Counted from the stretch's first letter, positions 56,175-64,000 are shown. The stretch: 64,000 nt of DNA from Lachnospiraceae bacterium (GCA_017624235.1 JAGANL010000013.1:160378-224377); one strand, 5' to 3'. Program-made: numbers and translations. The notes: a model not told the origin generated them from the letters alone.

Positions 56175-56203
56175 ATTTTATCCTCTTTGCCAAAAGATGT
56201 CAA
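56175..56203 (-). promoter_or_regulatory. sigma-A promoter of leuS
   Basis: The minus strand has TTGACA (56203-56198), a 17-bp spacer and TAAAAT (56180-56175). The predicted start is near 56168, giving a leader of about 40 nt, too short for a T-box. Confidence 0.85.
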
Positions 56204-56211
56204 GATGTCTG

Positions 56212-57843
56212 CTATTCCAATGCTTTGACCGTTTGCAGGCCATATCCTTCCGTATACCGGAACCGGATGGAATCCCCTATCTGATACCGCACAATCCCGA
56301 TCAGCGTCTCATCCGACATATCAATATCATAAATATCCTCTTTTCCCTCCAGACAGACATAATAACGGGTCGTACCCTCCAGTACGACAGGCGCCAATGC
56401 AGAAATCCTGCCTGTTACCGTTTTCAGCTCCTCCGCCTTCTGGCTCACGATACCATTGGTATTCAAAAGCTCGTTATAATTCTTTTCACATTCCTGAATC
56501 GTATCCCCAATAGCTACCCACTGATATTTCTGTACATTGACCATGGCATATTTTTTCACCAGACCCGCACTGTCCTTTAATGCCATAAAATAAGTGGGTT
56601 CATCCGCAATATTCAGCAATAGCGGGAAGGTGGCCTGATAGCCCAGATTCTGTACCTGCCCCTCCGCAGAAGACATGGCCGAATCCTCAATTGCTCCTTC
56701 CACCTCATAAAATCTGGTTTCCATCGTCCGCTGATTCATCAGGACAAAGCCTACATTAGACTGGTCTCCGCTGACGCTGGTCACACCGGTATACACCCAG
56801 ACATCATCATTCAGAGCAATGTAATTATAGCCGTTCGTCGATACCAGACAATCCTTCTGTCCCAGCACACTGTTCCAATAACCGTGCTTTAGCATACCGG
56901 AGTAATCATAAAGCCTCATCAAAAGCTCTGCCGAATACACCTTATCAATCCACTGAGGAACCTCCGATACATCATAATCAATACATTCCCCGGTCACTGC
57001 ATTGCACAGAATGACACGTCCTACCGTCTGTCCTCCGAACAGTCCAATGTTGAACTTTTTGACCGGACATACCCAGTACGGTGTACCGTCCTCATCGATT
57101 TCAAAGAATATCTGATCATCAAAAATATAAGTCGGATAGGAAAACCGCAGATGTCTGTATATATTTCGATTAAACAATTCTGACTTGGAATACCGGATTC
57201 CCTGACTCAGCTTGACACATTCCGTATTCTGCGTAGCCATATCGATTCGGATATAGGCCGGAATGCCCTGACTCTGATTGGTCAGCCATTTGATGGTACT
57301 CGCATAGGCAAGCGGTGTAACACGAACCGGCCGGCCCTGATAATTGATCTGGGAATAATCATTGCTTACTTCAAACTGGGATACCATATCCACCATGCTG
57401 CCCATCTTCCGCTGTCCCAGCAGAGCTGCCGAGTTTTTATCCAGAAGTGGAATGGTATTATAGTCCACCTCTTTGATATCCTCGGAAAAGTTTCGTTTTT
57501 CAATCGTTAGAAGCTTCTGATATTTTGCCGCATTGATAAACGGAGAAGACAATATATTTCCTATCGCAAACACAAGCAATACGACTGCCGTAAGAAACAG
57601 AAGAAATTTCAACCCCTTAGCTGACTTCCATTCAATTTCCGGTTTCCATTCCCTGGACAGGATGAACAGCCTCCTGTTCCTGCGAATCAGATACAGAACC
57701 ATCAGTGCCACCAGTAGAAACAGCACTGCATACCAGAAGCCTGCCGCATGAATATTGATGGCCGGCAGATTGATATAGTAATAAATAAACAGAACCAGTC
57801 CTGCCGCCAGCACGGTCAGAACATACTTCAATACCTTTTTCAT
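56212..57843 (-). CDS. membrane protein of unknown function
   Basis: This is a protein of about 543 residues. Three hydrophobic segments occur in the first 120 residues (near 5-22, 33-48 and 77-96), followed by a large soluble domain of about 420 residues. That domain is rich in aromatic residues and beta-strand patterns (DEDGTPYWVCPVKKF, then TVGRVILCNAVTGE and LNDDVWVYTGVTSVSGD). The C-terminus (LAPVVLEGTTRYYVCLEGKEDIY) looks like a small beta domain. ATG 57843 is used. A TTG 14 codons upstream also opens the frame and cannot be excluded. I do not recognise the family. It lies upstream of leuS and downstream of the EF-G paralog, with terminators or promoters on both sides. Confidence 0.8.
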   Translation of the reverse strand: MKKVLKYVLTVLAAGLVLFIYYYINLPAINIHAAGFWYAVLFLLVALMVLYLIRRNRRLFILSREWKPEIEWKSAKGLKFLLFLTAVVLLVFAIGNILSSPFINAAKYQKLLTIEKRNFSEDIKEVDYNTIPLLDKNSAALLGQRKMGSMVDMVSQFEVSNDYSQINYQGRPVRVTPLAYASTIKWLTNQSQGIPAYIRIDMATQNTECVKLSQGIRYSKSELFNRNIYRHLRFSYPTYIFDDQIFFEIDEDGTPYWVCPVKKFNIGLFGGQTVGRVILCNAVTGECIDYDVSEVPQWIDKVYSAELLMRLYDYSGMLKHGYWNSVLGQKDCLVSTNGYNYIALNDDVWVYTGVTSVSGDQSNVGFVLMNQRTMETRFYEVEGAIEDSAMSSAEGQVQNLGYQATFPLLLNIADEPTYFMALKDSAGLVKKYAMVNVQKYQWVAIGDTIQECEKNYNELLNTNGIVSQKAEELKTVTGRISALAPVVLEGTTRYYVCLEGKEDIYDIDMSDETLIGIVRYQIGDSIRFRYTEGYGLQTVKALE

Positions 57844-57891
57844 AACCCTTTTAACCCTTTTGCTCCTCCTTTTTTGTACAGGCAATATTAT

Positions 57892-57923
57892 AACCCCGGC
57901 AGACGCTGCTGTCTACCGGGGTT
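57892..57923. terminator. terminator between the EF-G paralog and the membrane protein gene
   Basis: AACCCCGG plus an inner CAGAC/GTCTA pairing (57892-57904 with 57911-57923) gives a 13-bp GC-rich stem with one wobble pair. U-runs are short on both sides. It lies 36 bp after the EF-G paralog stop. Confidence 0.75.
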
Positions 57924-57959
57924 TTCCATTACTCTATTCAGACTAACACATTGCCTGCA

Positions 57960-60050
57960 TCAATCCTCATTGCCTTCTGCCACTTTGCTGGCTCTGGCTG
58001 CTACTTCCTTCTCCTGCACATCCGAAGGCGCCTGCTCATAACGTGAAAATTCATAAGAATATTCTCCGCGTCCTCCGGTCATGGAACGTAAATCCGTACA
58101 ATAACCGAACAGTCCTGTCATCGGGATATCCGCTTCAATGACCTGCTTGCCTCCGGCAATCGGATTCATTCCAAGCACACGGCCTCTCCTCTTATTCAGA
58201 TCCCCCATGATGTCTCCTGTATACTGATCCGGGACTGTGACCTTTAAGCTGGCAATCGGCTCTAAAAGCACCGGATGCGCCTCCATAAAGCCTTTTTTGA
58301 ATGCCTGAATGGTTGCCATTTTAAATGCCATTTCCGAAGAATCTACCGGATGATAAGAACCATCATACAGGATTGCCTTTACACCCACCACCGGATAGGC
58401 AGCCATAGGTCCCTTCAGAACGGATTCCTGCAGTCCCTTTTCCACAGCCGGAAAGTAGTTCTTCGGTACTGCACCACCAACTACGATCTGTTCAAAAACA
58501 TACGGTGTTTCCAAATCGCCCGACGGCTCAAATTTCATTTTTACATGACCATACTGTCCATGTCCACCGGACTGCTTCTTGTATTTATATTCCACATCCG
58601 AGTTCTTCTTGATTGTCTCGCGGAATGCTACCTTCGGTCTGTCTAATTCGATTTCTACCTTGTATTCATTCAAAAGTCTGCTGACTACGATTTCCAGATG
58701 CTGATCGCCCATGCCATACAAAAGAGTCTGGCGGTTCTCGGAATCGTTCACAGCCTTTAAGGTCTGATCCTCGTGCATCATTTTCTGCAGGGACTGGGAA
58801 ATCTTATCGATATCCGCCTTATTCTTCGGCTTATATCTCATATATGTATATGGTGTGGAAATCTCTGCTTTACCGTAACGGATGGTCACAGCCTTGGTGG
58901 ACAGGGAATTTCCCGTTCTGGCTCCGGTCAGCTTGGCAAGAGCACCGATATCTCCGGCATGCAGCTCCGACACCTCCACCGGCTTATTTCCCTGCAGCAC
59001 ATAAAGCTTTCCGATTTTCTCCTCAATGTCCTTCTCGTCGTTATAGAGCACATCATCGGATTTGAGAACACCGGAATTGACTTTGATCAAAGAATATTTG
59101 CCGATAAACGGATCCACGATCGTCTTCCAGATATAAGCGGATTTGGATTTGGAGAAATCATAGTCCGCATGATAAATTTCATTGGTTTTCATATTGATTC
59201 CGGCTACCTCACGGTTCTCCGGGCTCGGCATATATTTGATAATATCGTCCAGCATCGTATAAACGCCCTGGCAAAGCGTATTGGAACCCATCATCATCGG
59301 TACGATGGAGCCGTCGCATACATTGGTACGGAGGGCTGCTCTGATTTCTGCCTCGGAAAAGGTCTCTCCGCTGAAATAACGATCCATCATTTCTTCACTG
59401 GTCTCTGCCACCGCTTCCATCAGGGTATCCCGATAGAGCTGCAGATTGGCTTTATTGTATTCGGGCACCTCACATTCTACTACCTCTTTACCCTGCCAAC
59501 GGTTACCCGTTTCACTGATGACATTGACATAGCCTACAAATTTCTCATTTTCACGAATCGGCAGATGGAACGGAGCCATCTTTTTACCATACTTCTCCGT
59601 CATATCCTCTACGACCTGACGGAAGGAAGCATTATCTACATCCATATTGTCTACATAAATAAAACGGGGCAGCTTATATTTTTCGCAAAGCTCCCATGCC
59701 TTTTCGGTTCCGACTTCCACACCGGCCTTACCGTTTACCACGATAATTGCCGCACCTGCCGCACTGACCGCTTCCTCTACCTCACCTACAAAGTCAAAGT
59801 AGCCCGGTGTATCTAAAATATTGATTTTATATCCTCCCCATTCGATCGGGATAACAGACGTAGAAATGGAGAACTTCCTCTTCTGCTCTTCCTTGCCGAA
59901 ATCACTGACGGTATTTCCATCCTCTACTTTTCCCATTCTGGAGGTAATGCCTGAAAGATAAGCCATCGCTTCAGCCAGGCTGGTCTTTCCGCATCCGCCG
60001 TGTCCAAGCAATACTACGTTACGAATCTTGTCTGTTGTGTAAACGTTCAT
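57960..60050 (-). CDS. elongation factor G paralog (EF-G-like GTPase)
   Basis: This is a translational GTPase of 696 residues with EF-G domain order (G, II, III, IV, V). The P-loop is GHGGCGKTSLAEA near residue 14, not the usual AHIDAGKTT. The switch I stretch EEQKRKFSISTS replaces the RGITI motif, and DTPGYFDFVGEV is the G3 motif. The C-terminal PIASLKVTVPDQYTGDIMGDLNKRRG is typical of EF-G domain V. This places it with EF-G2-type paralogs rather than the main elongation factor, which is usually encoded in the str operon. ATG 60050 has GGAGG 7 bases upstream, and a 36-codon upstream extension runs through the promoter region. Its exact function on the ribosome is not known. Confidence 0.92.
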   Translation of the reverse strand: MNVYTTDKIRNVVLLGHGGCGKTSLAEAMAYLSGITSRMGKVEDGNTVSDFGKEEQKRKFSISTSVIPIEWGGYKINILDTPGYFDFVGEVEEAVSAAGAAIIVVNGKAGVEVGTEKAWELCEKYKLPRFIYVDNMDVDNASFRQVVEDMTEKYGKKMAPFHLPIRENEKFVGYVNVISETGNRWQGKEVVECEVPEYNKANLQLYRDTLMEAVAETSEEMMDRYFSGETFSEAEIRAALRTNVCDGSIVPMMMGSNTLCQGVYTMLDDIIKYMPSPENREVAGINMKTNEIYHADYDFSKSKSAYIWKTIVDPFIGKYSLIKVNSGVLKSDDVLYNDEKDIEEKIGKLYVLQGNKPVEVSELHAGDIGALAKLTGARTGNSLSTKAVTIRYGKAEISTPYTYMRYKPKNKADIDKISQSLQKMMHEDQTLKAVNDSENRQTLLYGMGDQHLEIVVSRLLNEYKVEIELDRPKVAFRETIKKNSDVEYKYKKQSGGHGQYGHVKMKFEPSGDLETPYVFEQIVVGGAVPKNYFPAVEKGLQESVLKGPMAAYPVVGVKAILYDGSYHPVDSSEMAFKMATIQAFKKGFMEAHPVLLEPIASLKVTVPDQYTGDIMGDLNKRRGRVLGMNPIAGGKQVIEADIPMTGLFGYCTDLRSMTGGRGEYSYEFSRYEQAPSDVQEKEVAARASKVAEGNED

Positions 60051-60138
60051 ATGAGTTCCTCCGTTTTTATGATGTATTTGGGTATTCTGCCAAGACTTTT
60101 CGGAAGCATATAGTCTCTTCATTCTCCCCGATGGGTAT

Positions 60139-60167
60139 ATTTTACTAAACATTTTCACATTTTACAA
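60139..60167 (-). promoter_or_regulatory. promoter of the EF-G paralog
   Basis: The minus strand has TTGTAA (60167-60162), a 17-bp spacer and TAAAAT (60144-60139), leaving a leader of about 80 nt. It is divergent from the aroF promoter. The 279-bp region between the two genes holds these two promoters and otherwise AT-rich DNA. Confidence 0.6.
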
Positions 60168-60211
60168 GTTTATTTAAACAATTTTAACAATTTCTTTTTA
60201 TTGTACTTTGA

Positions 60212-60240
60212 TTGACTTTCGCACGTTGCAGTGTTATATT
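60212..60240 (+). promoter_or_regulatory. promoter of the aroF-tyrA-aroA operon
   Basis: TTGACT (60212-60217), a 17-bp spacer and TATATT (60235-60240) give a near-consensus sigma-A site with a leader of about 83 nt. A second possible site (TTGCTA/TATATT, 18-bp spacer) lies downstream within the AT-rich leader. No T-box or leader peptide was recognised. Confidence 0.75.
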
Positions 60241-60329
60241 ATTTAGGGTGTTTGCTACTTATATATTATATATGTTATATTTTGCCATGGCATGCACCAC
60301 AGACTAACAGAAAGAAAGAGGAATGGAAC

Positions 60330-61343
60330 ATGATTATTGTTATGAAACCCAATGCCACGGAAGAAAGCATCGGTATCGTAGCGTCCTATATAGAAGCACA
60401 CGGCCTGCAGACTCATCTCTCCCGGGGCGAGGAAACCACGATTATCGGTATCGTAGGAGATAAAAGCAAGCTCGGACCTGAAAATTTCGCCAGCTTCAAG
60501 GATGTGGAAAAGGTCGTTCCGGTCACAGAAAGCTATAAGCTGGCCAACCGTAAATTTCATCCGGAAGCTACCGTCATCCAGGTCGGTAATACACAGATTG
60601 GCCCCGGCACTCTCACTGTAATGGCTGGGCCATGTGCTGTGGAAACAGAAGAACAGCTTATGACAATCGCCCGCAATGTAAAGGCCTCCGGTGCGACGAT
60701 TCTGCGCGGCGGCGCCTACAAGCCCCGTACCTCCCCGTATTCCTTCCAGGGACTGGAGGAGGAAGGTCTTCGCTACATGCAGACTGCCAAAGAGGAGACC
60801 GGTCTGGCTACCATCTGTGAAGTAGTCAGTCTGGATGCCATCAATGCAGCCGTAAAATATGTAGATATGATTCAGATTGGAGCCCGCAATATGCAGAATT
60901 TCTATCTGCTCAAGGAGGCCGGACGCTCCGGTCTTCCGGTTCTGTTGAAACGCGGTCTTTGTGCGACGATTGACGAATGGCTGAATGCTGCCGAATATAT
61001 CATCGCTGAGGGCAATCCGAATGTCGTACTGTGCGAGCGCGGCATCCGCACCTATGAAACAGCTACCCGAAATACGCTGGATTTAAGCGCCGTACCGGTC
61101 ATGAAGGAAAAGACGCATCTGCCGATTATCGTAGATCCGTCCCACTCTACCGGCGCATACCGGTATGTACCTTCCATGGCAAAAGCTGCCGTTGCCGCAG
61201 ATGCAGACGGACTGATGATCGAAGTCCACAACGATCCTGCCCATGCTCTCTCTGACGGCCCGCAGTCTCTGACCTTCCAAAAATTTGACCGTCTGATGAA
61301 TGAAATTCGTCCGTTTGCAGCGCTTGTGAACCGAACAATATAG
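60330..61343 (+). CDS. aroF: 3-deoxy-7-phosphoheptulonate synthase (DAHP synthase)
   Basis: This enzyme condenses phosphoenolpyruvate and erythrose 4-phosphate, the first step of aromatic amino-acid synthesis. The product has 337 residues from ATG 60330, which has AGAGGAA upstream; a 33-codon extension covers the leader. An N-terminal ferredoxin-like regulatory domain (about 1-70) precedes the TIM barrel with MAGPCAVETEEQL, RGGAYKPRTSPYSFQGL, QIGARNMQNF and VDPSHSTGAYRYVP. This is the type I-beta form, in which the N-terminal domain gives feedback inhibition, commonly by Phe or Tyr. It is the first gene of the operon and lies 12 bp before tyrA. Confidence 0.97.
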   Translation: MIIVMKPNATEESIGIVASYIEAHGLQTHLSRGEETTIIGIVGDKSKLGPENFASFKDVEKVVPVTESYKLANRKFHPEATVIQVGNTQIGPGTLTVMAGPCAVETEEQLMTIARNVKASGATILRGGAYKPRTSPYSFQGLEEEGLRYMQTAKEETGLATICEVVSLDAINAAVKYVDMIQIGARNMQNFYLLKEAGRSGLPVLLKRGLCATIDEWLNAAEYIIAEGNPNVVLCERGIRTYETATRNTLDLSAVPVMKEKTHLPIIVDPSHSTGAYRYVPSMAKAAVAADADGLMIEVHNDPAHALSDGPQSLTFQKFDRLMNEIRPFAALVNRTI

Positions 61344-61355
61344 AGGAAATGACTT

Positions 61356-62456
61356 ATGGAACAGCTTACCTGTGGCTTTATCGGTCTCGGTCTGATTGGC
61401 GGCTCCATTGCAAAAGCAATCCGCCAGTTTCTGCCGGACACCCGCATTTATGCGTATGACATCAACGAAAAGGCACTTTCGCTTGCTTGGGAGGAAGGTG
61501 TCTGTAACCGTATTTTTCCGGCCATCACAGAAGATTTTTCAGAATGTGATATTCTTTTTCTGTGTGCGCCGGTTTCCCACAATGACAGCAATCTGTTGAC
61601 CTTAAAGCCCTTTCTCCGGGAAGGGATGATTTTGACCGATGTCGGAAGCGTCAAGACCGACATTCACGTGCATATTGAGGCAGCCGGATTAAACCGCTTC
61701 TTTATCGGCGGTCACCCTATGGCCGGCAGTGAGCGCTTCGGTTATCCAAACTCCAAAGCTGCTCTACTGGAAAATGCCTACTATATCCTGACACCGGACG
61801 CACAGGTTCCAAAATCTCAGGTGGATTTTATGCAGAACCTGATCCGCACCATCGGTGCAATTCCGCTGGTACTGGATTATCACACACACGATTTTGTGAC
61901 AGCAGGAGTCAGCCACCTGCCTCATGTCATTGCCTCCTGTCTGGTCAATCTGGTAAGGGACTGTGACAATGAAGACGGCATCATGAAAATGATTGCTGCC
62001 GGAGGGTTTAAGGACATTACACGCATCGCCTCCTCTTCTCCTGAAATGTGGCAGCAGATTTGTCTGACCAATACCGACAATATTGTAGAACTGCTGGATC
62101 GATTTATAGCCGCCCTGAGCGAGGTGCGTACACAGCTTACAAACCGGGATGCGGATGAACTGTATCACTTCTTTGACAGTGCCAGAAGCTACCGGGATTC
62201 CTTTCTGGAAGCTTCCAGCGGCCCAATCAAAAAATCCTATGCCGTTTATGTGGATATTCCCGATGAACCAGGTTCCCTGGCTTCCATTGCCACGGTACTG
62301 GCCTTTAACCAGATCAGTATCAAGAACATTGGCATTGTACACAACCGGGAATTTGAGCGGGGTGTTCTGCGCATTGAATTTTGGGAAGAGGCCGCCATTC
62401 AGGATGCGGTCAGACTTTTGAAATTACGCGGATATACACCGCTTCAAAACCGTTGA
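61356..62456 (+). CDS. tyrA: prephenate dehydrogenase with C-terminal ACT domain
   Basis: This enzyme oxidises prephenate to 4-hydroxyphenylpyruvate for tyrosine synthesis. The product has 366 residues. The Rossmann domain has GLIGLGLIGGSIAKA near the start, then LTDVGSVKTDI and FIGGHPMAGSERFGY. The helical domain has VSHLPHVIASCLV. The last 75 residues form an ACT domain (AVYVDIPDEPGSLASIATVL), the likely site of tyrosine feedback. GAGGAAATGACTT precedes the ATG. It lies between aroF and aroA, so the operon covers entry, the EPSP step and the tyrosine branch. Confidence 0.97.
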   Translation: MEQLTCGFIGLGLIGGSIAKAIRQFLPDTRIYAYDINEKALSLAWEEGVCNRIFPAITEDFSECDILFLCAPVSHNDSNLLTLKPFLREGMILTDVGSVKTDIHVHIEAAGLNRFFIGGHPMAGSERFGYPNSKAALLENAYYILTPDAQVPKSQVDFMQNLIRTIGAIPLVLDYHTHDFVTAGVSHLPHVIASCLVNLVRDCDNEDGIMKMIAAGGFKDITRIASSSPEMWQQICLTNTDNIVELLDRFIAALSEVRTQLTNRDADELYHFFDSARSYRDSFLEASSGPIKKSYAVYVDIPDEPGSLASIATVLAFNQISIKNIGIVHNREFERGVLRIEFWEEAAIQDAVRLLKLRGYTPLQNR

Positions 62457-62500
62457 TGGTACGAAATCTGATAAAAAAAACTGATATGAGGTTTAAAATT

Positions 62501-63778
62501 ATGGAATTAAAAAAAGTACGCTCTATGCATGGAGAAGTAACCATACCGGGAGATAAATCCATCTCCCACCGTGCCGTTATGTTCGGTGCACTGGCAAAAG
62601 GAACGACCGAGGTCACCAATTTTTTACAGGGTGCAGACTGTCTCTCTACCATCAGTTGCTTTCAAAAGCTCGGAATTGAAATTGAAAACACTCCGGCACA
62701 CATCCGCATACATGGACGGGGACTTCACGGCCTGCAGGCACCTGTAGAAATTCTCGACTGTGGCAACAGCGGAACAACAACCCGTCTGATTTCCGGCATC
62801 TTAAGCGGACAGTCCTTTCCAACCACTCTGACCGGAGATGCCTCGATTCAGAAGCGCCCCATGCGCCGGATTATGGAACCGCTCTCTCTCATGGGTGCCG
62901 ATATTCAAAGTATCCACGGCAATGACTGTGCACCGCTCACCATTCATGGTGCTTCCCTGCATGGTATCCATTACACCTCCAGGGTTGCATCCGCTCAGGT
63001 AAAATCCGCGATTCTGTTAGCCGGACTCTATGCCGATTCTCCTACCAGCGTAACCGAGCCTACGATAAGCCGCAATCACTCCGAAATCATGCTGCAAAGC
63101 TTCGGAGCAAGCCTTCACACAGACCATACAACGGTAACCATCCAGCCGGAGCCCTGCCTAGAGGCTCAAAAAATCAATGTACCGGGCGATATTTCCTCTG
63201 CTGCTTACTTCATTGCAGCGGGTCTTCTCGTGCCGGGGGCGGAAATTCTCATTCATAATGTCGGCATCAATCCGACCCGTGACGGAATCCTAAGAGTCGC
63301 TCAGGCTATGGGCGGAAATATCACTCTGCTCAATGAAAAGAAGGACGGTGAGCCAACGGCCGATCTGCTGGTACGCTACAGTACGCTGCACGGCACTGTA
63401 ATTGAAGGCGATATTATTCCGACTCTGATCGATGAACTGCCTGTCCTTGCAGTCATGGCCGCCTGCGCGGAAGGAACAACTGTGATTCGGGATGCCGCAG
63501 AGCTGCGCGTCAAGGAGTCTAACCGGATTGATGTCATGGTGGAAAATCTGAGTGCTATGGGAGTTGAAATTGAGGGAACCGAAGACGGCATGATTATTAC
63601 CGGCGGCAAACCATTGCATGGCGCCATCATCGACTCCAAAGCAGATCATCGCATTGCCATGAGCTTTGCAATTGCTTCGCTGATTGCTGACGGCATCACA
63701 GATATCCGGGGTGCGGAATGCGTAAACATCAGCTATCCTTCCTTCTATGAGGACTTAAAAAAACTGTCTGTGCATTGA
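62501..63778 (+). CDS. aroA: 3-phosphoshikimate 1-carboxyvinyltransferase (EPSP synthase)
   Basis: This enzyme transfers enolpyruvate to shikimate 3-phosphate. The product has 425 residues from ATG 62501, placed where the N-terminal strand MELKKVRSMHGEVTIPGDKS begins, with GAGG about 10 bases upstream. An upstream in-frame ATG (62486) is also possible. Motifs are GDKSISHRAVMFGALAKG, LDCGNSGTTTRLISG, GDASIQKRPMRRI (class II-like instead of the class I EYMRKRPM form), AQVKSAILLAGLYA and KESNRIDVMVENL. The stop codon lies in the loop of the terminator hairpin. It is the last gene of the operon. Confidence 0.97.
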   Translation: MELKKVRSMHGEVTIPGDKSISHRAVMFGALAKGTTEVTNFLQGADCLSTISCFQKLGIEIENTPAHIRIHGRGLHGLQAPVEILDCGNSGTTTRLISGILSGQSFPTTLTGDASIQKRPMRRIMEPLSLMGADIQSIHGNDCAPLTIHGASLHGIHYTSRVASAQVKSAILLAGLYADSPTSVTEPTISRNHSEIMLQSFGASLHTDHTTVTIQPEPCLEAQKINVPGDISSAAYFIAAGLLVPGAEILIHNVGINPTRDGILRVAQAMGGNITLLNEKKDGEPTADLLVRYSTLHGTVIEGDIIPTLIDELPVLAVMAACAEGTTVIRDAAELRVKESNRIDVMVENLSAMGVEIEGTEDGMIITGGKPLHGAIIDSKADHRIAMSFAIASLIADGITDIRGAECVNISYPSFYEDLKKLSVH

Positions 63779-63790
63779 CACAGGCAGTTT
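63757..63790. terminator. bidirectional terminator shared by aroA and the candidate minus-strand RNA
   Basis: AAACTGTCTGTG/CACAGGCAGTTT (63761-63772 with 63779-63790, one G-U pair) forms a 12-bp stem. Reading from the minus strand it is followed by seven T residues, a very good terminator. Reading from the plus strand the T-run is four, then TCC and six T residues. Confidence 0.92.
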
Positions 63791-63798
63791 TCCATTTT

Positions 63799-63879
63799 TT
63801 ATAAAATCAGCATGGCATCACCGAAGTTTATGATAGTCGTGATTTTACCATGCAATGCCCCGATGATACCCATTTGCAT
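63799..63879 (-). CDS. possible 26-residue micro-ORF in the candidate RNA
   Basis: The frame ATG (63879-63877) to TAA (63801-63799) would encode a hydrophobic 26-residue peptide, beginning MQMGIIGALHGK and ending DAMLIL. No Shine-Dalgarno sequence precedes either of its two possible ATG codons; the upstream bases are the U-rich tail of a hairpin. It may be a chance frame in a structured RNA, or a type I toxin-like or leader peptide. Confidence 0.2.
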   Translation of the reverse strand: MQMGIIGALHGKITTIINFGDAMLIL

Positions 63880-63964
63880 AATTAAAGAGCACGGAAGATT
63901 CGTCTCAACCGTGCTCCGTAGTAACGAAAGCCTTAGCCAGTCGGCTATTTCTTCATTAGAAACT

Positions 63965-63993
63965 AATATACACCAAAACCCTCATCTTTTCAA
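63965..63993 (-). promoter_or_regulatory. sigma-A promoter at the right edge driving the candidate small RNA
   Basis: The minus strand has TTGAAA (63993-63988), a 17-bp spacer and TATATT (63970-63965). Start of transcription is expected near 63958. No protein-coding gene with a ribosome-binding site lies between it and the terminator at 63757-63790. Confidence 0.75.
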
Positions 63994-64000
63994 GAGTTAT

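Larger units (their letters stand above)
63757..63958 (-). ncRNA. candidate structured small RNA or micro-ORF transcript
   Basis: This is a complete predicted transcription unit of about 200 nt without an annotated gene. From a near-consensus promoter at 63965-63993 the RNA would contain a small hairpin (63934-63947, TAGCC/GGCTA). A strong hairpin follows (63887-63916, 8-bp GAGCACGG stem, 2-nt bulge, 4-bp upper stem, CGAA loop), then U-rich sequence. A third element (63810-63853, GCATGG/CCATGC with inner ATCAC/GTGAT) can refold by pairing TAAAATCA with TGATTTTA (63802-63809, 63840-63847). It ends at the U7 terminator. A 26-codon frame (63879 to 63799) overlaps the third hairpin but has no ribosome-binding site. 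It matches no RNA family I can name. Confidence 0.5.

Noticed and set aside
58773-59816. Long plus-strand open frame opposite the EF-G paralog
   Set aside because: The His/Phe/Ile-rich product has no domain, the frame has no ribosome-binding site, and it mirrors codon use of the real gene on the other strand.
60166-60200. Rex operator between the EF-G paralog and aroF
   Set aside because: TTGTTAA-like half-sites occur, but in direct rather than inverted orientation and with mismatches in an AT-rich region.
60241-60329. T-box or attenuator leader before aroF
   Set aside because: The leader is short and AT-rich, with no specifier loop, no T-box sequence and no terminator hairpin.
63887-63916. 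Group II intron domain V at the right edge
   Set aside because: The plus-strand hairpin has an 8-bp stem, a 2-nt 3' bulge and a TTCG loop, but it is 30 nt, lacks a GNRA loop, and no intron ORF or domain VI is visible.

Overview
The window looks like chromosomal DNA of an anaerobic, spore-forming member of the Clostridia, most likely a Lachnospiraceae-type gut bacterium. The evidence is the combination of a formate-tetrahydrofolate ligase, a Rex repressor divergent from an ABC-F ATPase (as near ydiF/ydiH of Bacillus), a Re-type citrate synthase candidate, a YesM/YesN sugar-sensing system, a class B sortase with SPxTG surface proteins and a cysteine/glycine-rich small protein of the kind found in spore-forming clostridia. 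Genus and species cannot be fixed from the sequence alone. I see no rRNA, tRNA, CRISPR array, insertion sequence or prophage. No gene-free stretch exceeds 300 bp.

Layout. (1) 1-14.2 kb, minus strand: a carbohydrate perception and uptake block. It reads AraC regulator, membrane-anchored binding protein, histidine kinase, YesN-type response regulator and a XylF-like lipoprotein; then, after a terminator, a ChvE/MmsA/MmsB-type monosaccharide ABC transporter; then two paralogous chemoreceptors. (2) 14.2-21 kb: a GNAT acetyltransferase and GH36 alpha-galactosidase pair, a bacteriohemerythrin, a TraX-like membrane protein and a third chemoreceptor. (3) 21-36.8 kb: housekeeping genes on the minus strand: fhs, ftsK/spoIIIE, a TepA/ClpP-like protease, a membrane protein, metY, a CFI-box protein, yebC, a CNNM/CBS protein, mazF, alr, nnrDE, a coiled-coil protein and rex. 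(4) 36.9-42.3 kb: a plus-strand ABC-F ATPase, then the minus-strand operon Re-citrate synthase, GntR regulator, isocitrate dehydrogenase, whose -10 box carries a perfect palindromic operator. (5) 42.3-52.3 kb: a surface-display operon of class B sortase, two very large BspA-like leucine-rich-repeat proteins with SPxTG sorting signals, and a subtilisin-like protease behind a terminator hairpin. (6) 52.4-53.7 kb: three small plus-strand genes, the first (Cys/Gly-rich) behind a SigK-like promoter. (7) 53.7-60 kb: leuS, an unknown membrane protein and a divergent EF-G paralog. (8) 60.2-63.8 kb: a plus-strand aromatic amino-acid operon aroF-tyrA-aroA. (9) 63.76-63.96 kb: an unannotated minus-strand transcription unit with a near-consensus promoter, three hairpins and a U7 terminator shared with aroA.

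The most interesting items are the candidate small RNA at the right edge, the self-contained sortase/SPxTG/LRR operon with a protease whose ribosome-binding site is inside a terminator stem, the membrane-anchored sugar sensor system, and a TTGTATACAA palindrome shared by the citrate synthase and hemerythrin promoters.
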